A stretch of DNA of 64,000 nucleotides from Micromonospora sp. WMMD882 (lineage in GTDB: Bacteria; Actinomycetota; Actinomycetes; Mycobacteriales; Micromonosporaceae), in NCBI RefSeq assembly GCF_027497255.1, contig NZ_CP114903.1, forward strand, positions 1,612,001-1,676,000, read 5' to 3'. The translations under genes and the position numbers were made by a program. The notes under the pieces are model-generated. The model made no database searches and was not told the origin of the DNA. It worked only from the letters and a program-made list of their open reading frames with translations. Below, one piece after another: positions 55,445 to 64,000 of this stretch. Every line of letters starts with the position of its first letter. Positions within the stretch are counted from its first letter, which is position 1.

Positions 55445-55502
55445 CGATCTAGGGAAGATTGTCGTTGGTGCATCTCCATCCACGACAATCTTCCCTAGAT
55501 CG
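55445..55502. terminator. 21-bp perfect palindromic hairpin (terminator or REP-like element)
   Basis: CGATCTAGGGAAGATTGTCG plus T pairs perfectly with 55482-55502 around a 16-nt loop, between the convergent metH and beta-helix genes. It can end both transcripts, yet its AT-rich arms stand out against the surroundings, which is more typical of a dispersed palindromic repeat than of a local terminator. Confidence 0.75.
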
Positions 55503-55530
55503 GCGGAGAAGGGGGGGGGAAGGGGGAGGG

Positions 55531-57936
55531 TTAGTTGCGGAGGGACCACTGTTGGTTGGTGCCGCCGTGGCAGGACCACAGGTGCACCTTCGAGCCGTTG
55601 GCGGTGCCCTGGGCGGAGACGTCCAGGCAGAGGCCGGACTGCACGCCGGTGATGGTGCCGTTGCTGTTGAGGTTCCACTGCTGGTTGGACTGGCCGTTGC
55701 AGTCCCAGATGATGGCCAGGGTGCCGTTGGCGGTGCCCTGCCCGGAGGCGTCCAGACACTTGTTGCCGTACACGATCAGTTGCTTGCCGGCGGTGTGGGT
55801 CCAGCGCTGGTTGGTCGCGCCGAGACAGTCCCAGATCTGGGCCTGGGTGCCGTTGGTGGTGCTCGACCCGCCGATCTCCAGGCAACGGCCGGACTGACCG
55901 CCGACGATCTGCGTGTTCTGCGGCGTGGGCGGAGGCGTGGTGCCGCCCTGCGGGCCGGCGGCGGCCATCACGGCCTGCGCGCCCGCCGGCCACTGGCCGT
56001 TGGACACCACGACGTTGTTGTTGACGACGTTGCCCCGGTCGCCGTTGGTGACGTTGGTGCTGTTGTTGGTCGACCAGTTGTTGGTGACGGTGAAGTTGCC
56101 CATGTTCTCGGCGTACCAGTAGTTGGCCGTGGCCCAGGTGCCGGTGTTGGAGAAGACGTTGTTGCGGGCCGTCCAGTACCGGGAGCCCTCGTCGAAGTAG
56201 ACGCCGAAGTAGCCGTTGGTGCGCAGGCAGTAGTTGTCGCTGATCAGCCCGCCCTGGTTGGCCGAGAGCGTGTAGATGCAGCCGCCGTCGTTCATCTGCT
56301 GCATCACGTCGTGCACGTAGTTGCCGATCAGCCGGTTGTTGGACGCGGTGGTCGGGGTGGAGTAGCGCGGCTGGTAGTTGTAGAGCCCCCGGTTGGCGTA
56401 GTGGTTGCTGCCGCCGGCGTCGTTCGCGCCCCAGCCGTACCCCATCGACATGCCGGTGTACGGCATGTTGTAGACCTCGTTGTACGAGACGGTGGCGTTG
56501 GTGACGTACGTGGTCAGCACCGACACGATGCCCCGGTGCTCCACGCCGAGATCGTGGATGCGGTTGTTGCTGATGGTGATGTCCCGGTTGACCATCCGCT
56601 GGTCGCCGGGGTGGTGGGCGTCGGCGCGCACGCCGCCGACGACGATGCCCCCGGCGGAGCTGCGGGCGATCTCGGAGCGGGTGACGACGATGTTGCTGGC
56701 GCCCAGGCCGACCCCGCTGGTGTGCGCGTTGGCGTCGTTGCCGATGCCGATGGCCGTCTGGCCGAGGTTGAGGAACTGGGAGTCGGTGAGGGTGACGTTG
56801 TTGGCCGCGGAGACCTGCACGGCGGCGGGTGACTGCGCCCAGTTCGGCCGGGTGGCCTCGAACTGGGAGCAACCGTTGTGGCAGGAGGTGAAGCTGGGCC
56901 AGCTCCAGTTGCCGACGATGTAGGCGCCGGTCTGCTGGTCGACGTAGCCCTGGTTGCTGCTGGGCGTCAGCCAGCTCGTGCCGGTGAAGGTGATCCCGCT
57001 GAAGGTGAGGTGGTGCGCGGGCGCGTCGTAGGTGCCACCCACGCTCAGCAGGGACTGCAACGTCGGCAGCTCCACGCTGACGTTGCTCATGTTCTGGCCG
57101 GCGAGCGGGATGTAGGACAGCGCCCCGGTGCCCGGGTTGAGGTACCACTCCCCCGGCGCGTCGAGAAACTCGTAGGCGTTGCTCAGGTAGAGCGGCCCGG
57201 CCCGGTGCGGGCTGGTGAACGTGTCGTACCCGAAGTTGTTGTTGCTCCAACCCGGCTGCTGCATCGTGATCATGCCGCCGCTGATGCTCTGCACCGACAC
57301 GTACCGGTCGGTGAACGAGCCGACGCTCTCCATCTGGATGCGGTTCTGGTTGGTCGTGTTGTTCAGGTAGCCCAGCGCGCTGTTGGTGAACCGCATGCCG
57401 GTGCTGCTGGGCGTGAAGTCGGCCCGGTTGACCTGGGTGCGGGCCCGGGTGGCGATGGCGCCGTTGACGTAGAGCTGCCGGGTGTCGACGCCGGCGCCGA
57501 CGTTGGCCCGCCAGATGTTCTTCGCGGAGTCCACCAGCGACCAGCCGGTGACCGCACGGGCGCCGCTGATCACCGGCCGCGCGGAGGCGGCGGCCCGCCA
57601 CACCACCCGGTGGCCGTTGACGCCGGAGTCGGCGGCGGTGAACCGCAGCGGGGCGCTGAGCCGGTACACCCCGTCGGCCAGTTCCACCACGATGTCGTCG
57701 GTCATCGCGGCGGTGCGGGAGCGTACCGCGGTCTGGGCGGCGGTCAGTGAGCACGGCTGGGCGGCGGAGCAGGTGGTGCCGCTGCCCGAGGGGGAGGCGT
57801 AGAGGGTGGTGACGGCGGCGGAGGCGGGAGCGGCCGAGGTGACCACGACGGTCACGGCGGTCGCGGCGGTCAACGCCGCCGCGGCCGCCCCGGCCCACAA
57901 CCGCCGCGGCGCGGCGGGAGAGGGGGGTACGGACAC
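55531..57936 (-). CDS. Secreted right-handed beta-helix enzyme with C-terminal CBM13
   Basis: 801 residues from the GTG at 57936 (AGGAG 10 nt upstream). Signal peptide about 1-42 ending ASA. The catalytic part (about 43-655) is a right-handed parallel beta-helix: TTLYASPSGSGTTC, then AAMTDDIVVELADGVYRL, and many PbH1-type coils such as NIVVTRSEIARSSAGGIVVGG and DITISNNRIHDLG. This layout resembles GH141-like fucosidases/xylanases and related helix enzymes rather than classical pectate lyases, but I cannot fix the family or active site. A TP-rich linker leads to a CBM13 (about 670-801). Extracellular glycan cleavage is likely. Confidence 0.85.
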   Translation of the reverse strand: MSVPPSPAAPRRLWAGAAAAALTAATAVTVVVTSAAPASAAVTTLYASPSGSGTTCSAAQPCSLTAAQTAVRSRTAAMTDDIVVELADGVYRLSAPLRFTAADSGVNGHRVVWRAAASARPVISGARAVTGWSLVDSAKNIWRANVGAGVDTRQLYVNGAIATRARTQVNRADFTPSSTGMRFTNSALGYLNNTTNQNRIQMESVGSFTDRYVSVQSISGGMITMQQPGWSNNNFGYDTFTSPHRAGPLYLSNAYEFLDAPGEWYLNPGTGALSYIPLAGQNMSNVSVELPTLQSLLSVGGTYDAPAHHLTFSGITFTGTSWLTPSSNQGYVDQQTGAYIVGNWSWPSFTSCHNGCSQFEATRPNWAQSPAAVQVSAANNVTLTDSQFLNLGQTAIGIGNDANAHTSGVGLGASNIVVTRSEIARSSAGGIVVGGVRADAHHPGDQRMVNRDITISNNRIHDLGVEHRGIVSVLTTYVTNATVSYNEVYNMPYTGMSMGYGWGANDAGGSNHYANRGLYNYQPRYSTPTTASNNRLIGNYVHDVMQQMNDGGCIYTLSANQGGLISDNYCLRTNGYFGVYFDEGSRYWTARNNVFSNTGTWATANYWYAENMGNFTVTNNWSTNNSTNVTNGDRGNVVNNNVVVSNGQWPAGAQAVMAAAGPQGGTTPPPTPQNTQIVGGQSGRCLEIGGSSTTNGTQAQIWDCLGATNQRWTHTAGKQLIVYGNKCLDASGQGTANGTLAIIWDCNGQSNQQWNLNSNGTITGVQSGLCLDVSAQGTANGSKVHLWSCHGGTNQQWSLRN

Positions 57937-58032
57937 GGGAGGTACTCCTAACTCGGGTGGGGGTGGTGTGGTGCGGGCGGTCACCGCCCCTGGCCGGTGG
58001 CGCCGGCGGCGGCGTGGTCACCGCGGTCGGTC

Positions 58033-58080
58033 CTGCGGGGACGGGGTCCGACTGCGGCGTGACGGACCCCGTGCCCGCAG
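58033..58080 (-). terminator. Hairpin downstream of the sugar epimerase operon
   Basis: CTGCGGGGACGGGGTCCG and CGGACCCCGTGCCCGCAG form an 18-bp stem with one mismatch and a 12-nt loop, about 220 bp after the epimerase stop on the minus strand. Confidence 0.65.
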
Positions 58081-58241
58081 AACAGCCGATCGACCCGAGG
58101 TCGCGCCCGGTGGTCGGCGCCACCGCGCGTGGCGTGGCACGGGTGCCACGCCGGACGCTCGCGCTCGGACGGCTCATCGAGGGGGAGATCGGGCTGCGGC
58201 TTGCCCTCCGCGGCGCCCGGTGACCCGACTGCGGTGAATTT

Positions 58242-58257
58242 CATCATACGAATGATG
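58242..58257. promoter_or_regulatory. Palindrome CATCATACGAATGATG, candidate operator
   Basis: A 16-bp near-perfect dyad (only the bases beside the central CG do not pair) in the AT-richest patch of the region, about 300 bp before the beta-helix start. No regulator gene for it is in the window. Confidence 0.5.
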
Positions 58258-58302
58258 TGTTGGCAAGGATCGCGGGCGCCCCCGGGCCCACGACAGGACC
58301 GG

Positions 58303-59154
58303 TCAGCGCAGGAGTTGTCGCAGGTAGCTCAGCCCGTCCATGGCGAGGTGGTCCTGCGACGGGGCGAGCGGTCGCCAGATCGAGGCGGCGGTGGCGATTG
58401 TCTCGTTCTCGGCGGTGAACGACTCGATGCAGATCGAACCCCGGTAACCGGTGGCGCGGAGCACGGCGAAGAACCGCGGCCAGTCGAAGTGGTCCATCCC
58501 GGGCGCGCCCCGGTTCGTCCCGCTGACCTGGACGTGCTTGATGCGCCGACCCGCCAGGACGAGCGCCAGGTACGGGTCGGCCTCCTCGATGTTCATGTGA
58601 TAGGTGTCGATCATGATGCCGACGTTGGCGGGCAGGCCGTCGATCAGCTCGATGGTCTGCTCCATGGTGTTGACCACGCTCGTCTCGTACCGGTTGAGCG
58701 CCTCCACCCCGATGCTCACGCCACGCTCCCCGGCGTACTCGGCGACCGGGGCGAGCGCCCGCCGGAACTGCCGGTAGCAGGCCTCGCGGGCGGCCGGAGA
58801 CATCCGCCAGGTCCGGCCCACCGCCGCGTAGACCGGGCCGCCCACGCAGCCCGCGCCGACGACCGCCGCCGCGTCCACGCAGCCCCTGAGGTACGCCGCG
58901 GTGGTCTCGACGGCGTCCGGGGTGGTGGCCACCAGATCCCGCCCGGGCGGGGTGACCGCGCAGACGGCGGCCACCCCCAGCCCGTGCTCGGCGAGCAGGT
59001 CACGGGCGCGGACCGGATCCCAGTCACCGGGCTGCTCGATCGGCAGCTCCACCACGTCGAAGCCGAACGCGGCGATCCGGGGCACCAGTTCGGCGAGCGC
59101 CCGGTCGTCGACCGGAGAGGTCCACACCCACGGATTGACGCCGATGTCGTACAC
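58303..59154 (-). CDS. TIM-barrel sugar phosphate isomerase/epimerase, ketose 3-epimerase-like
   Basis: 283 residues of the xylose-isomerase-like barrel family. Metal ligands can be read as Glu in GVEALNRYE, Asp in IMIDTYHMNIEE, His in IKHVQVSGTNRG and Glu in CIESF, the set used by D-tagatose/D-psicose 3-epimerases; the ALNRYE and DTYHMNIEE motifs are typical of that group. It would epimerise an imported ketose or a related sugar in the cytoplasm. It is the last gene of the importer operon, 6 bp after the binding-protein gene. Substrate unknown. Confidence 0.9.
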   Translation of the reverse strand: MYDIGVNPWVWTSPVDDRALAELVPRIAAFGFDVVELPIEQPGDWDPVRARDLLAEHGLGVAAVCAVTPPGRDLVATTPDAVETTAAYLRGCVDAAAVVGAGCVGGPVYAAVGRTWRMSPAAREACYRQFRRALAPVAEYAGERGVSIGVEALNRYETSVVNTMEQTIELIDGLPANVGIMIDTYHMNIEEADPYLALVLAGRRIKHVQVSGTNRGAPGMDHFDWPRFFAVLRATGYRGSICIESFTAENETIATAASIWRPLAPSQDHLAMDGLSYLRQLLR

Positions 59155-59160
59155 CGGCTG

Positions 59161-60345
59161 CTACTTCCAGCGTTGCGGATAGCCGGGCAGGTCGGTGCAG
59201 CCGCACATCGCGTAGTGCAGCGGCGGCATGCCCGGGTCGACGTACTGGTCCAGGTTGTCCTGGGTGATGGTCGGCTGGGGCAGCTTCCAGGGGTTGGCGA
59301 CGGGCTCGCCGTCGAGGATCCGCAACGCCGCGATGATCGGCGTACGCCACTGGTAGGTCGGGTACGTGGGCGCGACGGCGGTGAGACCCTTGTCCTTCCA
59401 GAGCTTCAGGAAGTCGAGCTGGTCCTCCCCGTTGATCGGCGGCACCGGCTTGCCCGCGTCCTGGAACGCCTCGACGGCGGCGACGGCGACCGCCCCGGCG
59501 TCCATCCAGACGCCGTCGATGGTGCCGTGCCGCTGAAGGTAGTCGTCGACGATCTTCTTGGTCTTGGCCGGGTCGCCGTCGGTGAACTCGACGCCGACCA
59601 CGTCCACCTTCGCCTTGTCGAAGACGAGCTTCGCGGCCGACCAGCGGGTCTCCAGGACGTCGACGCCGGGCAGGATGCGCAGGGCGAGCAGCTTGCCGCC
59701 GGGCTTCATCCGCTGGCTGACGAACTCGGCCCCGACGTGGCCGAAGCCGTACCCGCCGATGGGGTTGATGAAGGTCACCGGGCAGGTGGTGTCGACGCCC
59801 CGGTCGAAGACGACGACCGGAAGCCCCTGCTTGCAGGCGGCCTCCACGGCCGGGGTGAGCGTGGCGGTGGTGTTCGGCGAGACGATGAGGGCGTCGCAGT
59901 CCTTGCCGAGCAGATCGTTGATGTCGGCGATCTGCTTCTGGTCCTTGCCCTCGGCGTCCACGTGGACGAACTCGCTGATCCGGCTCTTCTGCGCCTCGAC
60001 CTCGGCCTGCATGGTCTTGAACCCGACCTGCCGCCACGGGTTGTTCAGCGCCGCGTTGGAGAAGCAGATCTTGTGCGGGCCGGCCTTCCTGAACTTCGCG
60101 GTCTGCGCCATCGTCGGGTTGAGCGCCTGCTCCCAGGGCCGGTCGGCCGGCCCGGTGGGGGTGGCGGCGAGCAACGCCAACTCGTTGTCGTAGTCGGCCT
60201 GCACGAAGAACTTCGACTGCTCCCCGGTGCCCGACCCGGTGGACTCCGAGGCCTCGCCGGACGGGGACGCGCCCGGCTCGTCGGTGGCGCAGCCGGCCAG
60301 CGTCAGCAGGGCGGCGGCGGCCAGCACGGTGATGGTACGTCTCAT
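59161..60345 (-). CDS. Sugar ABC transporter substrate-binding lipoprotein
   Basis: 394 residues from the ATG at 60345. Lipoprotein signal MRRTITVLAAAALLTLAGC (Cys19) and a Ser/Gly/Glu-rich spacer. The mature domain is a periplasmic-binding protein of the ribose class (ICFSNAALNNPWRQVGFKTMQAEVEAQ, DALIVSPNTTATLTPAVEAACKQGLPVVVFDRGVD). An insertion of about 45 residues (TPTGPADRPWEQALNPTMAQTAKFRKAG) precedes the first binding-domain strand, longer than in RbsB. It lies 14 bp after the second permease gene. The two-permease layout recalls the galactofuranose (Ytf) and rhamnose importers; substrate not determinable. Confidence 0.92.
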   Translation of the reverse strand: MRRTITVLAAAALLTLAGCATDEPGASPSGEASESTGSGTGEQSKFFVQADYDNELALLAATPTGPADRPWEQALNPTMAQTAKFRKAGPHKICFSNAALNNPWRQVGFKTMQAEVEAQKSRISEFVHVDAEGKDQKQIADINDLLGKDCDALIVSPNTTATLTPAVEAACKQGLPVVVFDRGVDTTCPVTFINPIGGYGFGHVGAEFVSQRMKPGGKLLALRILPGVDVLETRWSAAKLVFDKAKVDVVGVEFTDGDPAKTKKIVDDYLQRHGTIDGVWMDAGAVAVAAVEAFQDAGKPVPPINGEDQLDFLKLWKDKGLTAVAPTYPTYQWRTPIIAALRILDGEPVANPWKLPQPTITQDNLDQYVDPGMPPLHYAMCGCTDLPGYPQRWK

Positions 60346-60359
60346 GTGGTGATTCCCCT

Positions 60360-61349
60360 TTACCTGGATGAGGAGCGCAGGGCCGAGACCGCGACAGCGG
60401 CCAGGATGATCGCGCCCTGGACGGTCGATCTGAGGGCGCCGGAGACGCCGTAGAAGTTCATCAGCGCGAAGAGGACCTCCAGGGTGAGCGCCCCCAGCAT
60501 CGCGCCGACCACCGAGCCGCGACCGCCGCCCAGGGCGACCCCGCCGAGGACGACCGCGGTGATCGCGCCGAACTCCAGGCCGGCGCCCGCCTGGAACGAC
60601 ACGCCGCTGTACCCGCCGAGCAGGATCGCCGCGAGCGCCGCGGCCAGCCCGCTGAGCACGAACGCGGTCGTCCGGACCCGCCAGACCCGTACCCCGCTCA
60701 GCTCCGCGGTGCGGGCGTTGTCGCCGACGGCGACCAGGCTCCGGCCGAAGTCGGAGCGGGCCAGCAGCACCGCCAGCGTCGCGGCGACCAGCAGCACGAG
60801 CAGCGCGTACGGGACCCGCCCGAGGCCCGGAACGTCCTCGAACGCGCGCCGGCCGAACCTGCGGAACTCCTCGGAGAGCCCGCCCTTCGGGGCGCCGTCG
60901 GACCACAGGTACACCGCGCCGACGAGGATCAGGAACATGCCCAGCGTGGTGATGAACGACGGCACCCGCAGCCGCGTGGTGACCAGCCCGTTGACCAGCC
61001 CGACGAGCATCCCCCCGACGAGCAGCAGCGCCACCACCGGCCAGGTGCGGGACGGGTCGCTGTCGATGAGCCGGGCGGCGACGACCACCTGCGCGGTGAC
61101 CAGGGAGCCGACGGAGAGGTCGAACTCGCCGGAGACGATCACGAAGTACTGGCCGGCGGCGAGCAGGACGATCGGCGCGGACCGGCCGAGGAAGGACATC
61201 AGCGACGGCGGCGCGAGGAAGTCGGGCTGCCGGATCGCGACGAGCACCAGCAGCACCGCGAGGATCGCGACGATGGGGGCGAGGCCGCCGGGGCGGGGAC
61301 GCCACCGGGTCCACCCGGTCGACTGGTGACGGTCTTCGGCGAGTTGCAT
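60360..61349 (-). CDS. Sugar ABC transporter permease (second of two)
   Basis: 329 residues from the ATG at 61349, 2 bp after the preceding permease stop. BPD_transp_2 family with about nine hydrophobic segments, signatures VSGEFDLSVGSLVTAQVVV and VGDNARTAELSGVRVWRVR, and AVVLGGVALGGGRGSVVGAMLG. It differs clearly from the other permease, implying a heterodimeric channel. Confidence 0.92.
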   Translation of the reverse strand: MQLAEDRHQSTGWTRWRPRPGGLAPIVAILAVLLVLVAIRQPDFLAPPSLMSFLGRSAPIVLLAAGQYFVIVSGEFDLSVGSLVTAQVVVAARLIDSDPSRTWPVVALLLVGGMLVGLVNGLVTTRLRVPSFITTLGMFLILVGAVYLWSDGAPKGGLSEEFRRFGRRAFEDVPGLGRVPYALLVLLVAATLAVLLARSDFGRSLVAVGDNARTAELSGVRVWRVRTTAFVLSGLAAALAAILLGGYSGVSFQAGAGLEFGAITAVVLGGVALGGGRGSVVGAMLGALTLEVLFALMNFYGVSGALRSTVQGAIILAAVAVSALRSSSR

Positions 61350-61351
61350 GG

Positions 61352-62326
61352 TCAGGACGCCTCCCTGCGCATGGTCCGCCGGGCGTAGACGGCGACCGCC
61401 GCGATGATGATCACGCCTCGGATCACCTGCTTGAAGAAGGCGTCCACTTCGAGCTGGTTGAAGATGGCGTCGATACTGGCGAGCAGGAGCACCCCGCCGA
61501 CGGTGCCGACGACGCCGCCGCGCCCGCCGGCGAGGGCGGTGCCACCGAGGACCACCGCGGCGATCGACTCCAGGTCGTAGAGGCCCTCGGTGCCGACCCG
61601 GGGCGCGCCCGAGCCGAGCCGGCTGGCGAGGTAGATCCCGGCGAGGCCGGCGCAGAGCGAGCAGAGCACGTGCGCGGTGACCAGGACCCGGTCGTTGCGG
61701 ACGCCGGAGAGGCGGGCGACCTCCGGGTCCCCGCCGACGGCGACCAGGTGGTGGCCGAAGCGGGTCCGGGCGAGCAGGAACCAGACCGCCCCGGCGACCG
61801 CGAGCAGCAGCAGGAAGGAGAGCGGCACCGGCCCGATCCGTTGGTAGCCGAGGCTGCTCACCAGGGCGGGGGCGGTCTCGCCGGCCGGTCCGTCGTAGCC
61901 GTTGTCGAGGTAGCCGCGCAGCAGCAGCCCGACGCCCAGGGTCGCGATGAACGCGTTGACCCGCAGCTTGGTGACGAACACCCCGTTGAGCAGGCCGATC
62001 GCGGCGCTGACCGCGAGCACCAGGCCGATCGCCGGGAGCAGCCGCCCGTCGCTGCCGGCCATCGTCTCGGCGGCCACCAGGGTGCTGAGGCTGACCACGT
62101 ACGCCACGGAGAGGTCGAGCGAGCCGCCGAGGATGACCAGGGTCTGCCCGACGGCGACGAGGCCGAGGCCGGCGGCGACGTGCAGCAGGCTCACCGTGGT
62201 CGACTGGTTGAAGAGCTGACCGCCGTCGAGCATGACGACCAGCCAGCCGATCGCCAGGGTGAGGCCCAGCGCGACGAAGACGCCCGACGCGGTCCGCCGG
62301 GCCGGCAGGGTGATCGTGGCGTTCAC
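61352..62326 (-). CDS. Sugar ABC transporter permease (first of two)
   Basis: 324 residues; GTG start overlaps the ATPase stop (GTGA). BPD_transp_2 family with ILGGSLDLSVAYVVSLSTLV, VGGDPEVARLSGVRNDRVLV and AAVVLGGTALAGGRGGVVGTVGG. Partner of the next permease; together with the ATPase and lipoprotein it forms a four-gene importer. Confidence 0.92.
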   Translation of the reverse strand: MNATITLPARRTASGVFVALGLTLAIGWLVVMLDGGQLFNQSTTVSLLHVAAGLGLVAVGQTLVILGGSLDLSVAYVVSLSTLVAAETMAGSDGRLLPAIGLVLAVSAAIGLLNGVFVTKLRVNAFIATLGVGLLLRGYLDNGYDGPAGETAPALVSSLGYQRIGPVPLSFLLLLAVAGAVWFLLARTRFGHHLVAVGGDPEVARLSGVRNDRVLVTAHVLCSLCAGLAGIYLASRLGSGAPRVGTEGLYDLESIAAVVLGGTALAGGRGGVVGTVGGVLLLASIDAIFNQLEVDAFFKQVIRGVIIIAAVAVYARRTMRREAS

Positions 62327-63837
62327 GCGGCGGCCTCCCGTACGGTCCCGACCGCCAGGGCGAGGACCTCCTCCTCGGACGCGCCGGCCGGCAGCTCACC
62401 GGCCACCCGGCCGTCGCGCATGACGACGACGCGGTCGCTCATGCCCAGCAGCTCGGGCAGCTCGGACGAGATCATCAGCACGGCCGCGCCCTCCCGCGCG
62501 AGTCGACGGACCAGGTCGTGGATGGCCGACTTGGCGCCCACGTCGATGCCGCGGGTCGGCTCGTCGAAGAGCAGCACCTTCGGGGTGAGCGCCAACCACC
62601 GGGCCAGGACGACCTTCTGCTGGTTGCCGCCGGACAGGAACCGGATCTCCTGGTCGTCGCCGGCGGCGCGGACCTCGACGGCGGCGAGCAGCTCGCGCAG
62701 CCGTACGGTCCGGGCGGCGCGGCCGGTCCAGGCCGGCCGGAGGGCCCGGCTGGCGAGCAGCCCGTTGTCGAGCACCGACTGGCGGGCGACGATCCCCTCC
62801 CCCTTGCGGTCCTCGGTGACGTAGGCGATGCCGGCGCGCATCGCGGCGCGGGGCGACCGCAGCCGCACGGGTCGGCCGTCCAGGGTGACCTCGCCGGTGG
62901 TGAAGGGGGCCACGCCGAAGAGGGCACGGGCCAGCGTCGACCGGCCGGAGCCCTGCAACCCGCCGACGCCGAGCACCTCGCCGGCGCGCAGCGTCAGGTC
63001 GACGTCGCGTAGTTTGCGGTTGCCGCCGCCACGGACGGTCACCCGGACCGGGCCGAGGTCGGCGGGACCGGACCGGTCCGGGTAGTAGTGGGACAGCTCG
63101 CGGCCGACCATGTGCCGGACCAGCTCGTCGACGCCGGTGTCGGCGGCGCGCGTCGTGGTCACCTTGCGGCCGTCCTTGAGCACGGTGATCCGCCCGGCGA
63201 GGTCGAACACCTCGGTCAACCGGTGCGAGACGTAGAGCAGCCCGATGCCCTGTTCCTGGAGCCGCCGGACGAGTCGGTAGAGCAGCTCGACCTCGTGGTC
63301 GGCGAGCGCGGCGGTGGGCTCGTCCATGATGAGCAGCCGGGCGTCCAGGGCCAGCGCCTTGGCGGTCTCGACGACCTGCTGCTGGGCGACGCCGAGCTCG
63401 CCGACGCGGGCGTCGGGGGACAGGGTGGTCTCGCATATGGAGGCGAGCAGCTCGGCCGTCCGGTCACGCATCGCCCGGCGGTCGACCAGCCCTCGCCGGG
63501 TCGGCTCGTGTCCCAGGTGGACGTTCTCCGCGACGGTGCGCTCCGGCAGGAGGTTGAACTCCTGGTGGATGATGCCGATGCCGGCCCGCTGGGCGTCCCG
63601 GGGGCCCCGGAAGGTCCGGGGCGCGCCGGCGAAGGAGATGGTGCCGGCGTCGGGCGCGTGCGCGCCGGACACGACCTTCATGAGAGTGGACTTGCCGGCG
63701 CCGTTCTCGCCGACCACAGCGTGCACCTCGCCTGGGTCGACGTCGAGGTCGACGCCGTCGAGGACCCGCACGCCGAGGAACGACTTGCCGATCCCCCGGA
63801 GTGTGAGCAGCGCGGACGGCGGTGGGTCGGAGGACAT
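62323..63837 (-). CDS. Sugar ABC transporter ATPase, tandem domains (RbsA/YtfR type)
   Basis: 504 residues; ATG at 63837. First ABC domain: Walker A GENGAGKSTLMKV, signature-like LGVAQQQVVETAKAL, Walker B LLIMDEPTAAL. Second domain: Walker A variant GLQGSGRSTLARAL, signature LSGGNQQKVVLARWL, Walker B VLLFDEPTRGID. Unlike the ATPase at 36447-37988, its second Walker B is intact. First gene of the importer-epimerase operon. Confidence 0.94.
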   Translation of the reverse strand: MSSDPPPSALLTLRGIGKSFLGVRVLDGVDLDVDPGEVHAVVGENGAGKSTLMKVVSGAHAPDAGTISFAGAPRTFRGPRDAQRAGIGIIHQEFNLLPERTVAENVHLGHEPTRRGLVDRRAMRDRTAELLASICETTLSPDARVGELGVAQQQVVETAKALALDARLLIMDEPTAALADHEVELLYRLVRRLQEQGIGLLYVSHRLTEVFDLAGRITVLKDGRKVTTTRAADTGVDELVRHMVGRELSHYYPDRSGPADLGPVRVTVRGGGNRKLRDVDLTLRAGEVLGVGGLQGSGRSTLARALFGVAPFTTGEVTLDGRPVRLRSPRAAMRAGIAYVTEDRKGEGIVARQSVLDNGLLASRALRPAWTGRAARTVRLRELLAAVEVRAAGDDQEIRFLSGGNQQKVVLARWLALTPKVLLFDEPTRGIDVGAKSAIHDLVRRLAREGAAVLMISSELPELLGMSDRVVVMRDGRVAGELPAGASEEEVLALAVGTVREAAA

Positions 63838-64000
63838 CGCGGTATCCCTACAGGCGGCGGTGGTGGACCGGGGTCGGGTGAGGGGGCGCCGGGTCGACCG
63901 GGCCCGACGCGCGAAGAACGCGCTTCCTGGCGGATAGCCGTAACTTTTGCCCTACCCGCCCGAACTTTCGGTTGCCCCCGGGAGACATAACACGTATGAA
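63838..64000. other. Upstream region of the importer-epimerase operon
   Basis: 163 bp to the window edge. It contains CCGAACTTTCGG at 63960-63971, a near-palindrome resembling the xylan-type sites near 46-48 kb, and is otherwise featureless. Confidence 0.4.

Larger units (their letters stand above)
57937..58302. other. Control region upstream of the beta-helix gene
   Basis: 366 bp with no supported gene: a terminator-like hairpin at 58033-58080 and an operator-like palindrome at 58242-58257. Confidence 0.6.

Noticed and set aside
63996..64000. ATG near the right edge as the start of a plus-strand gene
   Set aside because: Only a few bases remain, so no coding evidence can be given.

Overview
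The window is very GC-rich actinomycete DNA (GC-ending codons, GTG starts, SARP regulator, Tat and lipoprotein signals). Gene content and the many CBM13-tailed secreted glycosidases suggest a soil actinomycete of the Micromonosporaceae type; that placement is inference.

Region 1 (1-17.1 kb, minus strand) is the 5' end of a nonribosomal peptide cluster. One tightly coupled operon reads from 16763 down to the window edge: glutamate mutase small and large subunits, an aminoacyl-tRNA-synthetase-like asparagine-synthetase paralogue, a stand-alone FMN glutamate-synthase-like enzyme, an MFS exporter, an MbtH protein, and an NRPS of at least 3716 residues (A-T-C-A-T-C-A-T-C-A, open at the left edge). 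The first genes should make 3-methylaspartate, perhaps amidated, as a building block. A 51-residue secreted-looking peptide is divergent from this operon and converges on a large SARP/NB-ARC/TPR activator (17121-20105), preceded by an NTF2-like protein.

Region 2 (20.8-50.3 kb) is a plant hemicellulose locus. It holds three GH10 xylanases, two GH43 enzymes, a GH27 alpha-galactosidase, a GH95 alpha-fucosidase and a CE4 deacetylase. It also holds an L-fuconate branch (FadR-type regulator, L-fuconolactonase-like hydrolase, L-fuconate dehydratase, sugar ABC importer) and a xylo-oligosaccharide-type ABC importer with its LacI regulator. Four operator families can be read: TGTTATCGATAACA, TGTGAGCGCTCACA, a CGGAAGTTTCGG type, and ACATCNGATGT. 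Two of the GH10 genes share a 919-bp block in inverted orientation that appears nearly identical, about 17.8 kb apart. Recombination between the copies would invert everything between them and swap the carbohydrate-binding tails of the two enzymes.

Region 3 (50.4-55.5 kb) is housekeeping: an AI-2E-family membrane protein, then cobalamin-dependent methionine synthase metH under an S-adenosylhomocysteine riboswitch whose pseudoknot and SD-sequestering hairpin compete for the same bases.

Region 4 (55.5-64 kb, minus strand) is another carbohydrate unit: a secreted right-handed beta-helix enzyme with a CBM13 tail, a TIM-barrel sugar epimerase/isomerase, and an importer with one ATPase, two different permeases and a lipoprotein binding protein.
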